Below, piece by piece: positions 35,636 through 44,378 of a DNA stretch of 64,000 bases (its first letter is position 1; each line of letters begins with the position of its first letter). A model generated the notes under the pieces. The model ran no database searches. It saw only the letters and a list, made by a program, of their open reading frames with translations, and was not told where the DNA came from. The translations under genes and the position numbers were made by a program. Source of the stretch: Scybalousia_A sp964639765 (GTDB taxonomy: Bacteria; Bacteroidota; Bacteroidia; Bacteroidales; P3); NCBI GenBank assembly GCA_964639765.1, contig CAZXEN010000007.1:1-64000 (forward strand), read 5' to 3'.

Positions 35636-37569
35636 TTGTTGTTAGTTGTGTTGTCTGAAGAGGAAGCATTGTCGGAGGAAGAGTTTTTTTTGTGTTTAGC
35701 AGGAGAAGAACTGTCTTTTTTCTTTGCTTTTATATGTCCTCCCCTTAGAGGTAATGGCTGACAAGGAGCAGCTTCCATATATTGTTTTTCTATATCCACT
35801 CTCTCAACTTTACGTTTGATATATTTCTCTATTATCAGTCCGGCAATAGGGGCAGCCCATGTGCCACCGCCTCCTCGTGCATTTTCCACATAAACAGAGA
35901 CTGCTATCTTAGGATTGTCTTTTGGAGCAAAGGAGATAAAGACAGAGTGGTCGGCACCTATGTTTTCCGCCGTTCCTGTTTTGCCACAGACGTTTAAATC
36001 AGGCACATCTGCTCTCCTGCCTGTTCCTCCTGCCTCATGAACCACTCCCCACATTCCTTCCACGGCAATGTTCCACCACGAGGAGGCTATCAATGAATAG
36101 TGTTTTTCAACATATTTTTTATAAATTTCTTTATGTTTTTCATCGCCAAAAGCTTTTACCACGTGAGGAGTAATATACCAACCTCTGTTTGCAACCAATG
36201 CGGCAAAGTTTGCCATCTGTATAGGTACAACCATCACCTCTCCCTGACCAATACTGTTGGAGTAGATGGTGTAGAAGTTCCAGCCTGTTGGATACCACCT
36301 GTTGTAGAAGCTCGTATCCGGTATGTTTCCGCTTGTTACATTTGGCAGGTCAATATCCATTTTTGTCCCAAAGCCCATGCGTTTCATTGCTGCTGTCCAA
36401 AGAGAAAGGCCGTATTTGCTTTCTACTTTTCCCGTCTTAGGGTCTTTTTGCTGTACTTCACGTTGAAAAACTCTATAGAAATAGGGATTGCAAGACATTT
36501 TTATAGCATCTCTTACGCGTGTAGCAGAAGGGTGATTATGGCAACCCACCAATCCTTTGTCGCAAGGAAATCCTGTACCCTCGGTTATTACTCCCATATC
36601 CAAGGCTACCAATGCTTGTGCTACCTTGAAAATACTTCCTGGAGGATATTGAGCCATAAGAGCTCTGTTGAACAAAGGCTTTGCGATATCATCAGCAAGT
36701 TTTTTATAGTTGTTGCCTCTTTCTCTTCCAGCCAAAAGGTTAGGGTCATACGACGGAGCAGAAACAAAACAAAGAATTTCTCCTGTAGACGGTTCTATGG
36801 CAACAATGGAGCCACGCTTGTTTTTCATCAGCTGCTCAGCATATTTTTGCAATTCAAGGTCTATGGTAGAATAAAGGTTCTTGCCAGCAATGGCAGGGAC
36901 GTCATATTTTCCGTTCTGGAAAGAACCTTTCTCTCTGTTATGCACATCTACAAGGGTTATCTTGCTGCCTTTTACACCTCTTAGCACCCCTTCATAACTT
37001 TTCTCTATGCCACTCATTCCTATGTAGTCACCTCGCTTGTAGTATGGTTCGTCTTCTATCTTTTTTTCGCTGACCTCACCTATATAGCCAAGGACAGCTG
37101 CAGCCACACTGTCGGGATATGACCTTATGGTACGTTTTTGAGCATAAAAACCCTGAAAAGTATATAACCTCTCCTGCAAAGGGGCAAACTCCTCCTTGAG
37201 TATCTGTTTTTCAAAGAAAGAAGGAGCATACATGGAGTATTTTTTTGCTTTCTCCATCTTTTTTATGAAGTCTTCCTTGCTGATTTTCAACAGAGAGCAA
37301 AATTCATTGGTGTCCAGTTCTTTCACTTGGCGAGGAATAACCATCAAATCATAGACAACTTCATTATAGACCAAAAGTTTGCCGTTCCTGTCATAGACCA
37401 AGCCACGTGAAGGATACTGTGTTACGTACCTGATAGCGTTTCTGTCAGCCAGTTCCGCATACGTATCATCAATAATCTGCAGATAAAGCAACCTTATGGC
37501 AAAGACCACGCCTATTGCTATAAAGATGCCCATGACAACAAACCTTCTTGATGCTAAGATATTTCTCAT
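35632..37569 (-). CDS. mrdA: Penicillin-binding protein 2
   Basis: A 645-residue class B transpeptidase of the elongation complex. One N-terminal membrane segment is followed by a dimerisation domain with RNAIRYVTQYPSRGLVYDRNGKLL. The transpeptidase domain has SIFK in YPPGSIFKV (about residue 310), SCN and KTG in CGKTGTAEN (about residue 530). The C-terminal 45 residues are a Lys/Ser/Asn-rich tail (KKKDSSSPAKHKKNSSS). I take the start at 37569; a 10-residue longer form from 37599 would run into the promoter. In many relatives mreB, mreC and mreD lie just upstream, but here thiL does. Confidence 0.95.
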   Translation of the reverse strand: MRNILASRRFVVMGIFIAIGVVFAIRLLYLQIIDDTYAELADRNAIRYVTQYPSRGLVYDRNGKLLVYNEVVYDLMVIPRQVKELDTNEFCSLLKISKEDFIKKMEKAKKYSMYAPSFFEKQILKEEFAPLQERLYTFQGFYAQKRTIRSYPDSVAAAVLGYIGEVSEKKIEDEPYYKRGDYIGMSGIEKSYEGVLRGVKGSKITLVDVHNREKGSFQNGKYDVPAIAGKNLYSTIDLELQKYAEQLMKNKRGSIVAIEPSTGEILCFVSAPSYDPNLLAGRERGNNYKKLADDIAKPLFNRALMAQYPPGSIFKVAQALVALDMGVITEGTGFPCDKGLVGCHNHPSATRVRDAIKMSCNPYFYRVFQREVQQKDPKTGKVESKYGLSLWTAAMKRMGFGTKMDIDLPNVTSGNIPDTSFYNRWYPTGWNFYTIYSNSIGQGEVMVVPIQMANFAALVANRGWYITPHVVKAFGDEKHKEIYKKYVEKHYSLIASSWWNIAVEGMWGVVHEAGGTGRRADVPDLNVCGKTGTAENIGADHSVFISFAPKDNPKIAVSVYVENARGGGGTWAAPIAGLIIEKYIKRKVERVDIEKQYMEAAPCQPLPLRGGHIKAKKKDSSSPAKHKKNSSSDNASSSDNTTNNN

Positions 37570-37596
37570 GCCTGTGAAAACTCCAAAATCAGAGTG

Positions 37597-37604
37597 CAAA
37601 GATA
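37597..37604 (-). promoter_or_regulatory. Promoter -7 element for mrdA-rodA
   Basis: On the minus strand TATCTTTG followed by CACTCTGATTTT. The downstream 16 bases are identical to those of the tRNA-His promoter. It lies between thiL and PBP2, so the pair can be transcribed apart from thiL. Confidence 0.65.
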
Positions 37605-37644
37605 CATCAAAATATGATACTTTATTCCTGTAGGAAAGAAATTT

Positions 37645-38682
37645 TTATTCACTTTTTGTGAAATGATTAAAACCCTGTGCTTTTATATCCATGGAAGTGT
37701 TTTGCGGAGTGATAAGTTTCTGTCCCATGCTCTCGTCTGTTATATAGCCTATCACGCTTATGTTTTGTTCATCTTTTATTTTGTCATAGTCTTTCTGGTC
37801 TATGGTGAAAAGAAGCTCATAGTCTTCTCCGCCGTTCAAGGCTGCCGTCTCTGGCAGTATCTTAAACTCCTCCAAGGTCTTGGCTGTCTCGTAATCTATA
37901 GGCAGTTTTTCCAGATAAACCTCGCAGCCTACCTTGCTTTCCTTGCAGATGTGCAAGCATTCGCTTGCCAAACCATCGGAAATATCCATCATGGATGTAG
38001 GTACTATGCCTTTTTTTTCAAAAAGTTCTATGGTCTGTTTTTGGGCTTCAGGTTTCAGATGGCGTTGTATGACATATTCGTATGGTTTCAGTTCAGGTTG
38101 AAACTGAGGGTTTGCCATAAAGGTGGCTTTTTCTCTCTGCAAGACCAAAAGACCTGTATATGCCGCTCCCAGATTACCTGTTACACATATAAGGTCGTTT
38201 TTCTTTGCTCCGCTTCGTTTTACTGTTTTTTCTTTTTCTGCACTTCCTATCACTGTCATGGAGATAAACATACCGGATTTGCTGCTTGTGGTGTCGCCAC
38301 CTACAATATCCACATTGTATTTTTTGCATGCTATCCTTATGCCCTCATAAAGTTCTTCCAGTGCTTCCCATGTATATTTGCTGCTGACAGAAAGGGAGAC
38401 AAGAATCTGTTGTGGCTGTCCATTCATGGCATAGATATCAGAGAAGTTGGAGACACATGCCTTGTAACCCAAGTGTTTCAAAGGAGTATATACCAAATCA
38501 AAATGAACACCCTCTGCCATTGCATCCGTGGAGACCAGTATCTGTCTGTCTTTGTAGTCCAATATGGCACAATCATCGCCAATGCCGAAAAGAGTAGTAG
38601 GATTTGTTATCGTATTGTCTTTGTTCAAGCGTTCTATTAAACCAAATTCGCCTATTTCTGAAAGATTTGTGAGATTCTCCAT
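37645..38682 (-). CDS. thiL: Thiamine-monophosphate kinase
   Basis: A 345-residue enzyme that phosphorylates thiamine monophosphate to the diphosphate. It has the N-terminal GEFGLIERL, the GIGDDCAIL motif, STDAMAEGVHF, NFSDIYAMNGQP, VGGDTTSS and MMDISDGLASE. The start at 38682 (MENLTNLSEIGEFGLI) is the usual N-terminus; the frame to 38754 would add 24 unusual residues. It lies upstream of mrdA on the same strand with a 75-base gap that holds a promoter. Confidence 0.94.
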   Translation of the reverse strand: MENLTNLSEIGEFGLIERLNKDNTITNPTTLFGIGDDCAILDYKDRQILVSTDAMAEGVHFDLVYTPLKHLGYKACVSNFSDIYAMNGQPQQILVSLSVSSKYTWEALEELYEGIRIACKKYNVDIVGGDTTSSKSGMFISMTVIGSAEKEKTVKRSGAKKNDLICVTGNLGAAYTGLLVLQREKATFMANPQFQPELKPYEYVIQRHLKPEAQKQTIELFEKKGIVPTSMMDISDGLASECLHICKESKVGCEVYLEKLPIDYETAKTLEEFKILPETAALNGGEDYELLFTIDQKDYDKIKDEQNISVIGYITDESMGQKLITPQNTSMDIKAQGFNHFTKSE

Positions 38683-38758
38683 TTTTTTGTTTTTTCTTGA
38701 TAACGCAGATTTTCCACTATTATTGCAATGCTTCATACTCAGGCTTTTCAACACTACT

Positions 38759-38842
38759 GAAAAAGTCTTCGTTTTTTTGCAAAAAGTCTTGATGTTTATA
38801 CCCTAAAGTCTTGATCTTTTTTCATAAAAACGAAGACTTTTT
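38759..38842. repeat. Dispersed repeat family, copy 4 (perfect 17-base arms)
   Basis: Perfect arms AAAAAGTCTTCGTTTTT (38760-38776) and AAAAACGAAGACTTTTT (38826-38842). Between them the word AAAGTCTTGAT occurs twice in direct orientation (38783-38793 and 38805-38815). The outer arms share the AAGTCTTCGTTTT word with copy 2, and the inner words match copies 1, 3 and 5. Confidence 0.9.
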
Positions 38843-38957
38843 TTACCGATGTGGAGATTTATTCTCCTTTGATTTGGAGACAATACCAGACATGCAGTTG
38901 GTTATCATTTTTTTTAATAGAAAAATTTCTGTTTTTCAGGTTTATGAAAAAAACATT

Positions 38958-38965
38958 TATCTTTG
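38958..38965 (+). promoter_or_regulatory. Promoter -7 element for the DUF3109 gene
   Basis: TATCTTTG followed by CA, 18 bases before the start at 38984. It shows that an in-frame ATG at 38963 cannot be the start. Confidence 0.6.
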
Positions 38966-38983
38966 CAAAAAAAAGAATTTGGT

Positions 38984-39577
38984 ATGTTAGTTGTCGGAAA
39001 CAGTCTGCTAAGTGAAGATATAAGAGATATAAATTTTTCGTGTAATATCCTAAAATGCAAAGGACAATGCTGTGTAGAGGAAGGAGGTTTCGGGGCTCCG
39101 ATAACCAAACAGGAGAAGAGGAAAATAAAAACTCTTTTGCCCAAAGTTATGCCTTTGCTTGCTCCTATGGCCCAATCAATTATAGAAAAAGAAGGCTTTA
39201 CAGAAAAAGACGAGCAAGGGGAACTCTGCACCAAGACAATAAATCATAGGGACTGTGTTTTTTCTTTTAGAGATAAGGAGACCGGTTGTGTGTTCTGTGC
39301 TTTTCAAAAACTATATCTGGAACATAAGACGGATTTTATTAAACCTATTTCATGTTATCTCTATCCTATAAGGGTGAAAGACTATGGGGAGTTTTCCACG
39401 GTGAACTTTGATTTATGGAAGATTTGTGAGCATGCAATGAAAGAAGGAGATGAAAAAAACATACCTTTGTATATATATTGTAGAGAACCTTTGATTGCCC
39501 GTTTCGGAGAAAAATGGTACAAGGAACTTTTGCAAACCATAGAACAAAGCAAAGAGAATGATAAAAAATTACAATAA
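38984..39577 (+). CDS. DUF3109 family protein
   Basis: A 197-residue protein of the DUF3109 family, common in Bacteroidota and of unknown function. Its cysteines fall in a CxxxxCKGxCC pattern near residue 24, with further Cys in RDCVF, CVFCAF, SCYLYP, KICEH and YCREP, which suggests bound metal or an iron-sulfur cluster. Start chosen at 38984 because a promoter element lies just upstream. PFK follows 55 bases later on the same strand. Confidence 0.88.
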   Translation: MLVVGNSLLSEDIRDINFSCNILKCKGQCCVEEGGFGAPITKQEKRKIKTLLPKVMPLLAPMAQSIIEKEGFTEKDEQGELCTKTINHRDCVFSFRDKETGCVFCAFQKLYLEHKTDFIKPISCYLYPIRVKDYGEFSTVNFDLWKICEHAMKEGDEKNIPLYIYCREPLIARFGEKWYKELLQTIEQSKENDKKLQ

Positions 39578-39632
39578 AACAAAGACTTTTAAGTTATAAA
39601 ATAAAAGGACATAAACAAAAGCAAATACAATT

Positions 39633-40871
39633 ATGAGAGAAGAAAAACTTTTTAAAGGCAAAACTCTTGCCATTCTTTCAGGAGGTGGAGATACTCCTGC
39701 AATAAACAGTAGTATAGAATCCGTAAGAAACCGTGCTACAATGTTAGGCTTTAAAGTCTATGGTATAAAACGTGGTTGGAAAGGTTTGCTTGGCGATGGT
39801 GATGTTGTGGATTTGACACAAAGACCTTATAATCCTTTGTATGGTGGTACTGCTTTGCGTTCTTCCCGTACAAATCCTTTCCCTTCAAAGAAAAATCCTG
39901 AAGACAGAGTGCCTCAAGTAATGAGAAATCTTAAACGTTATGGTATAGATGTATTGGTGACAATAGGAGGAGATGATACTAACGGAGCTGCAAAACGTTT
40001 GTATGAGCAAGAAGGTATTCCTGTTATAGGTTTTCCAAAAACAATAGACAATGACCTTAGAACTCTTACATGGCATGAATTTGAAGGAAAGAGAATAGAT
40101 GCTGTTACTTGTCCCGGTTTCCCTTCTGCAGCATTGGGAGTAGCAGATTTTGCAGCACGATTAAAGACAACAGCGGAGTCTCATGCAAGAATAATGGTTG
40201 TGGAAGTAATGGGAAGAGATGCTGGTTGGCTTACTGGTACGGCTACTTTCGGAGGTGCAAGTCTTTGTCTTATACCAGAAGTGGAAATGAACAAGGAAAG
40301 AAAAGAACATTTCTTTGATTTGGTTGCAAAAGCTTATAAAGAAGCAGAAGACGGAGCATTGATTATTCCTGTAAGTGAAGGAGTACGTTGGTACAATGAG
40401 CAGACTGGTACGACAGATGTTGTCTATGCTTCAACAGAACAGGATGAATATGGACATGCTCGTTTAGGTGGTGTAAGCGGAACAATAGCAAGCGAAATAT
40501 CTGCAAAACTAAAGATAGATGCGAGAGCTCAGATAACAGGTTATTATCCAAGAAGCGGAATGTGTTCTGCATACGACAGAAGAATGACACAAGCCCTTGC
40601 AGACAAAGCAGTGGATTTGTTGTTGAGAGAAGATTATGGTAAGATGCCTGTATTAGGTAAGGTTTGTAGTTTTGATGAATTGGAGGAATATAACTGTTCT
40701 GCTATAGATATGGGAAAAATAGGAAACAGACCTTTGCCAGAAGAGTATTTTGATGAGCAGACTTTATGCTTTACTCCTATGTATAAAGATTTCTTGACTC
40801 ATATCTTGGGAACAGACTATACTTATCCTGTATTCCATACAGATTTTCCAAAAGTTAATCCACAAGAATAA
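39633..40871 (+). CDS. pfp: Phosphofructokinase, PPi-dependent type
   Basis: A 412-residue phosphofructokinase. Two residues point to pyrophosphate rather than ATP as donor: the motif is GGDD (112-115) where ATP enzymes have GGDG, and PKTIDND (135-141) where ATP enzymes have PGTIDND. The catalytic Asp residues of TIDND are present. PPi-dependent PFK works reversibly between fructose 6-phosphate and the 1,6-bisphosphate. Length is normal for the bacterial group with an extended C-terminus. purE follows after 9 bases. Confidence 0.92.
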   Translation: MREEKLFKGKTLAILSGGGDTPAINSSIESVRNRATMLGFKVYGIKRGWKGLLGDGDVVDLTQRPYNPLYGGTALRSSRTNPFPSKKNPEDRVPQVMRNLKRYGIDVLVTIGGDDTNGAAKRLYEQEGIPVIGFPKTIDNDLRTLTWHEFEGKRIDAVTCPGFPSAALGVADFAARLKTTAESHARIMVVEVMGRDAGWLTGTATFGGASLCLIPEVEMNKERKEHFFDLVAKAYKEAEDGALIIPVSEGVRWYNEQTGTTDVVYASTEQDEYGHARLGGVSGTIASEISAKLKIDARAQITGYYPRSGMCSAYDRRMTQALADKAVDLLLREDYGKMPVLGKVCSFDELEEYNCSAIDMGKIGNRPLPEEYFDEQTLCFTPMYKDFLTHILGTDYTYPVFHTDFPKVNPQE

Positions 40872-40880
40872 TATTTTGAT

Positions 40881-41387
40881 ATGAAACCATTGGTTAGCAT
40901 AATAATGGGCAGTACTTCTGATTACAATGTAATGGAGAAGGCTGCCCTTTTCCTTAATGAACAGGAGATACCTTTTGAAATAAATGCTTTGTCGGCTCAT
41001 CGTACTCCTAAGGAAGTAAGTGAATTTGCCAGCAATGCAGAAAACAGAGGAATAAAAGTGATAATAGCAGCAGCAGGAATGGCAGCAGCTCTTCCAGGGG
41101 CAATAGCAGCAGAAACAATTCTGCCTGTTATTGGAGTGCCTATTAAATCTTCTTTTGAAGGAATGGACTCTGTTCTTTCCATGTTGCAAATGCCTCCCGC
41201 TGTACCTGTAAGCGTCATGGCTGTTAATGGGGCTTTGAACGCTGGTATTATGGCAATGGAGATTTTGGCTCAAAGTGATGAAAGCATAAAAGTGAAAATG
41301 CATGCTTACAAAGAGTCTTTGAAACAAAAGATTGTTAAAGCCAACGAAGAGTTTTCAAAAATAGAGTTTAAATACAAGACAAATTAA
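40881..41387 (+). CDS. purE: N5-CAIR mutase PurE
   Basis: A 168-residue class I PurE of purine synthesis, which moves the carboxyl group of N5-CAIR to make CAIR. Motifs are MGSTSDYNVMEKA, the active-site SAHRTP and AAAGMAAALPG. Its partner PurK is not in the window. It stands between PFK and the kinase-deaminase gene, spaced closely enough for one transcript. Confidence 0.95.
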   Translation: MKPLVSIIMGSTSDYNVMEKAALFLNEQEIPFEINALSAHRTPKEVSEFASNAENRGIKVIIAAAGMAAALPGAIAAETILPVIGVPIKSSFEGMDSVLSMLQMPPAVPVSVMAVNGALNAGIMAMEILAQSDESIKVKMHAYKESLKQKIVKANEEFSKIEFKYKTN

Positions 41388-41408
41388 TTTTTATAAACTA
41401 TCCACAAA

Positions 41409-42437
41409 ATGATAGTAATAGGTATAACTGGTACTTTGGGAGCAGGCAAAGGCACAATAGTGGAATATCTTAAAGAAAAAGGCTTTGTTCATTTCTCTGC
41501 AAGAGATTTCCTGAATAAAAGAATAAAAGAACTCGGACTTGAAAGCAACAGGGATACAATGACTATGGTTGCCAATAAAGAAAGAGAAAAGGAAGGAGCA
41601 GATTTCATTGCCAAAGGTTTGCTTGCTTTGGCCAAGAAAGAGGACAAAAACTGCATAATAGAGAGTATTCGCAACGTAAAAGAGATAAAATACCTGAAAG
41701 ATAATGCAGAGTTTCTTTTGTTTTCTGTGGATGCAGACATAAGGACAAGATACGCACGAATAACCCAAAGAAAAAGCGAAACAGATAATGTCAGCTTTGA
41801 AACATTCTGTCAGAATGAACAAAGAGAAATGGATTCAAAAGACGAAAACAAACAAAATATAAAAGCTTGTATGCTTTTGGCTGATTTTTCTTTTAACAAT
41901 GACGGAGACATAGATTCTCTCAGAGAGCAAGTAGAACAGGTTATTGATAAAATACAAAACAAAACACGACCACCATGGGACGAATATTTCTTGGAGATAG
42001 TCAAAACTGTGGCCAAGCGTGCTACTTGTAACCGAGGAAGAAGCGGGTGTGTGATAGTAAAAAACAAACAAATACTTGTCACAGGTTATGTCGGTTCTCC
42101 TACAGGTCTGCCTCACTGTGATGAAGTAGGACATCTTTTCAGGAAAAATATAGATGAAGATGGAAATATTTCAAATCATTGTGTCCGTACTGTGCATGCA
42201 GAGCAAAATGCAATATGCCAAGCAGCAAAAAGAGGAATAGCCCTTGAAGGAGCTACATTGTATTGTACAATGACTCCTTGTCGTACTTGTGCAATGATGA
42301 TTATCAATTGTGGAATAAAAAGAGTTGTTTGTCAAAACAAGTATCATGCAGGGCAAGAAACAGAGGAAATGTTTAAGCAAGCTGGTATAGAGTTGGATTT
42401 CCTTTGTAAAGATGTTTTGGAGTATGACAAACAATAA
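41409..42437 (+). CDS. P-loop kinase-like / dCMP deaminase fusion
   Basis: A 342-residue two-domain protein. Residues 1-175 form a nucleoside-monophosphate-kinase-like P-loop domain with Walker A GTLGAGKGT (8-16). Residues 187-342 form a dCMP deaminase domain that starts RPPWDEYF and carries the zinc ligands HAE (263-265) and PCxxC (290-294). dCMP deaminase makes dUMP for dTMP synthesis. The kinase-like part may phosphorylate a nucleotide or only sense it. I recall the same domain order in fungal dCMP deaminase. No frameshift or join is visible; it is one frame. Confidence 0.9.
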   Translation: MIVIGITGTLGAGKGTIVEYLKEKGFVHFSARDFLNKRIKELGLESNRDTMTMVANKEREKEGADFIAKGLLALAKKEDKNCIIESIRNVKEIKYLKDNAEFLLFSVDADIRTRYARITQRKSETDNVSFETFCQNEQREMDSKDENKQNIKACMLLADFSFNNDGDIDSLREQVEQVIDKIQNKTRPPWDEYFLEIVKTVAKRATCNRGRSGCVIVKNKQILVTGYVGSPTGLPHCDEVGHLFRKNIDEDGNISNHCVRTVHAEQNAICQAAKRGIALEGATLYCTMTPCRTCAMMIINCGIKRVVCQNKYHAGQETEEMFKQAGIELDFLCKDVLEYDKQ

Positions 42438-42453
42438 TTATTTGTCGGACTTA

Positions 42454-42485
42454 TTTGCGTAAATAAAAAAAAATATATAATTTTG
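42454..42485 (+). promoter_or_regulatory. Promoter for iorA
   Basis: TTTG (42454-42457), 20 bases, then TAATTTTG (42478-42485) followed by CG, 53 bases before the start codon. Confidence 0.75.
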
Positions 42486-42538
42486 CGTTTTCAATAATTA
42501 AAAGAATCAAAAGGGACAATTATTAAAAAACACATATC

Positions 42539-44152
42539 ATGAATAAATTACTTTTATTAGGTGATGAGGCTATTGCACAAGCTGCCATTGATGCAGGTTT
42601 GTCAGGAGTTTTTGCCTATCCGGGCACACCTTCTACAGAAATAACAGAATATATACAAGATTCAAAACAAGCAAGAGAATTGGGAATAAGAAGCAATTGG
42701 GCTGCAAACGAAAAAACTGCTATGGAAGCCGCTATAGGTATGTCATACGCAGGAAAACGTGCAATGTTTTGCTGTAAGCATGTTGGTATGAACGTTGCTG
42801 CTGACCCGTTTATGAATTCTGCTATTACAGGAGCAAATGGAGGTCTTATCTATATTGCAGCAGATGACCCTTCCATGCACTCTTCTCAAGATGAACAGGA
42901 TTCACGTCAGTATGCAGACTTTGCTATGATTCCTTGTTTGGAACCATCAAATCAACAAGAAGCATACAATATGGTACATTATGGTTTTGAATTGTCAGAA
43001 AGATACCATATTCCTGTTATGATTAGGGTAACAACACGTTTGGCTCACTCTCGTGCAGCAGTGGAAAGAAAAGATGTTGTCAGAAAACAGAACAATCTTA
43101 CTCTTCCTGAGGACAAGCGTCAATATATATTGTTGCCTGTTAATGCAAAACGTCATTACAAGAACCTTATAAAGAAACAAGAAGACTTCCTAAAAGAAAG
43201 TGAAACAACACAGTTCAACCACTTATACGAAGGGAAAGACAAAAAACTTGGTATAGTTGCTTGCGGTTTGGCTTATAATTATCTGATGGAAAACTTCAAA
43301 GACAGAGAATGTCCTTATTCTGTTTTGAAAGTTTCTCAGTATCCTATGCCAGAAGGTTTGTTGAAAAAGCTATATAACGAAAGTGAAGAACTTCTTGTTG
43401 TGGAAGAAGGACAACCTATTTATGAAAGACTTATAAAAGGGTTGTTGCATATTTCAAAACCAATACACGGAAGACTTGACGGAACAATTCAAAGAGACGG
43501 AGAACTTTCTCCTAACTCTGTCGGCAAAGCTTTGGGTCTTGAAGTTCCAGAAGGATTTGAAATACCTTCATTGGTAGCTCCTCGTCCTCCAAAACTTTGT
43601 GATGGATGTCCTCACAGAGATTCTTATCTTGCTCTTAATGAAGCTATGAAAGATTTTGGTGACAGCAGGGTATTTTCTGATATAGGTTGCTATACTTTAG
43701 GAGCTTTGCCTCCGTTCAATGCTATCTATACAACAGTTGATATGGGAGCTTCTATAACTATGGCAAAGGGAGCTCAGGAAGCAGACCTTAGACCAACGGT
43801 TGCTGTAATAGGAGACTCAACATTTACCCACAGTGGTATGACAGGTCTTTTGGATTGTTGCAATGACAATATTCCTGTTACCGTTATAATATTGGACAAT
43901 GATATTACTGCAATGACAGGTGCTCAAAAATCTTCTGCAACAGGCAAGATAGAAAGCATTTGTATTGGTCTTGGCGTTGAGAAAGAACATATAAGAGTCA
44001 TCAATCCTTTAGCAAAGAACCATGAAGAAAATGTTAAAGTGATGAAAGAAGAGATAGCTTATAAAGGTGTCAGCGTTATTATCCCAAGAAGAGACTGTAT
44101 AGTCTGGGGACAAAAGAAACGCAGATTACAGAAAAAAGCCGAAGGTAAATAA
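42539..44152 (+). CDS. iorA: Indolepyruvate:ferredoxin oxidoreductase alpha subunit
   Basis: A 537-residue subunit of the thiamine-diphosphate enzyme that converts aryl-pyruvates to aryl-acetyl-CoA with reduction of ferredoxin. The pyrimidine-binding half starts at residue 1 (FAYPGTPSTEITEYIQ). LCDGCPHRDSY leads into the ThDP half with GDSTFTHSGMTGLLDCCNDN. It ends without the C-terminal ferredoxin-like domain (no CxxCxxC cluster) found in longer IorA proteins. iorB is not adjacent; a terminator follows directly. Confidence 0.92.
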   Translation: MNKLLLLGDEAIAQAAIDAGLSGVFAYPGTPSTEITEYIQDSKQARELGIRSNWAANEKTAMEAAIGMSYAGKRAMFCCKHVGMNVAADPFMNSAITGANGGLIYIAADDPSMHSSQDEQDSRQYADFAMIPCLEPSNQQEAYNMVHYGFELSERYHIPVMIRVTTRLAHSRAAVERKDVVRKQNNLTLPEDKRQYILLPVNAKRHYKNLIKKQEDFLKESETTQFNHLYEGKDKKLGIVACGLAYNYLMENFKDRECPYSVLKVSQYPMPEGLLKKLYNESEELLVVEEGQPIYERLIKGLLHISKPIHGRLDGTIQRDGELSPNSVGKALGLEVPEGFEIPSLVAPRPPKLCDGCPHRDSYLALNEAMKDFGDSRVFSDIGCYTLGALPPFNAIYTTVDMGASITMAKGAQEADLRPTVAVIGDSTFTHSGMTGLLDCCNDNIPVTVIILDNDITAMTGAQKSSATGKIESICIGLGVEKEHIRVINPLAKNHEENVKVMKEEIAYKGVSVIIPRRDCIVWGQKKRRLQKKAEGK

Positions 44153-44176
44153 CCAAGATTAAAATATTTTTGATGA

Positions 44177-44216
44177 GAAAAGGACAAGGTGATGTTTTTG
44201 CCTCGTCCTTTTTTTA
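44177..44216 (+). terminator. Terminator after iorA
   Basis: AAAAGGACAAGG pairs with CCTCGTCCTTTT (one mismatch) and runs into seven T. It lies 25 bases after the iorA stop. Confidence 0.85.
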
Positions 44217-44348
44217 TTAGACCATATGGTGTTGAAAGCTTGATTTATGTTTTGTAACGGCAGAAAAACAGACATCATTTGCTTGACCCACGATGAGGTG
44301 ACAAAAGAAATAACATAAAAAATTTGACTTGACAACAATAATTTTTAT

Positions 44349-44356
44349 TACTTTTG
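44349..44356 (+). promoter_or_regulatory. Promoter -7 element for the polyprenyl synthase operon
   Basis: TACTTTTG followed by CAG, 22 bases before the start codon. A TTTG lies 22 bases upstream (44323-44326), a little too far for a standard -33 box. Confidence 0.55.
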
Positions 44357-44378
44357 CAGACAAAATAACAGGACAGTC

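Larger units (their letters stand above)
38683..38983. other. Divergent intergenic region
   Basis: The 301 bases between divergent thiL and the DUF3109 gene hold repeat-family copy 4 (38759-38842) and the DUF3109 promoter element (38958-38965). I see no gene and no clear -7 box for thiL. Confidence 0.6.
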
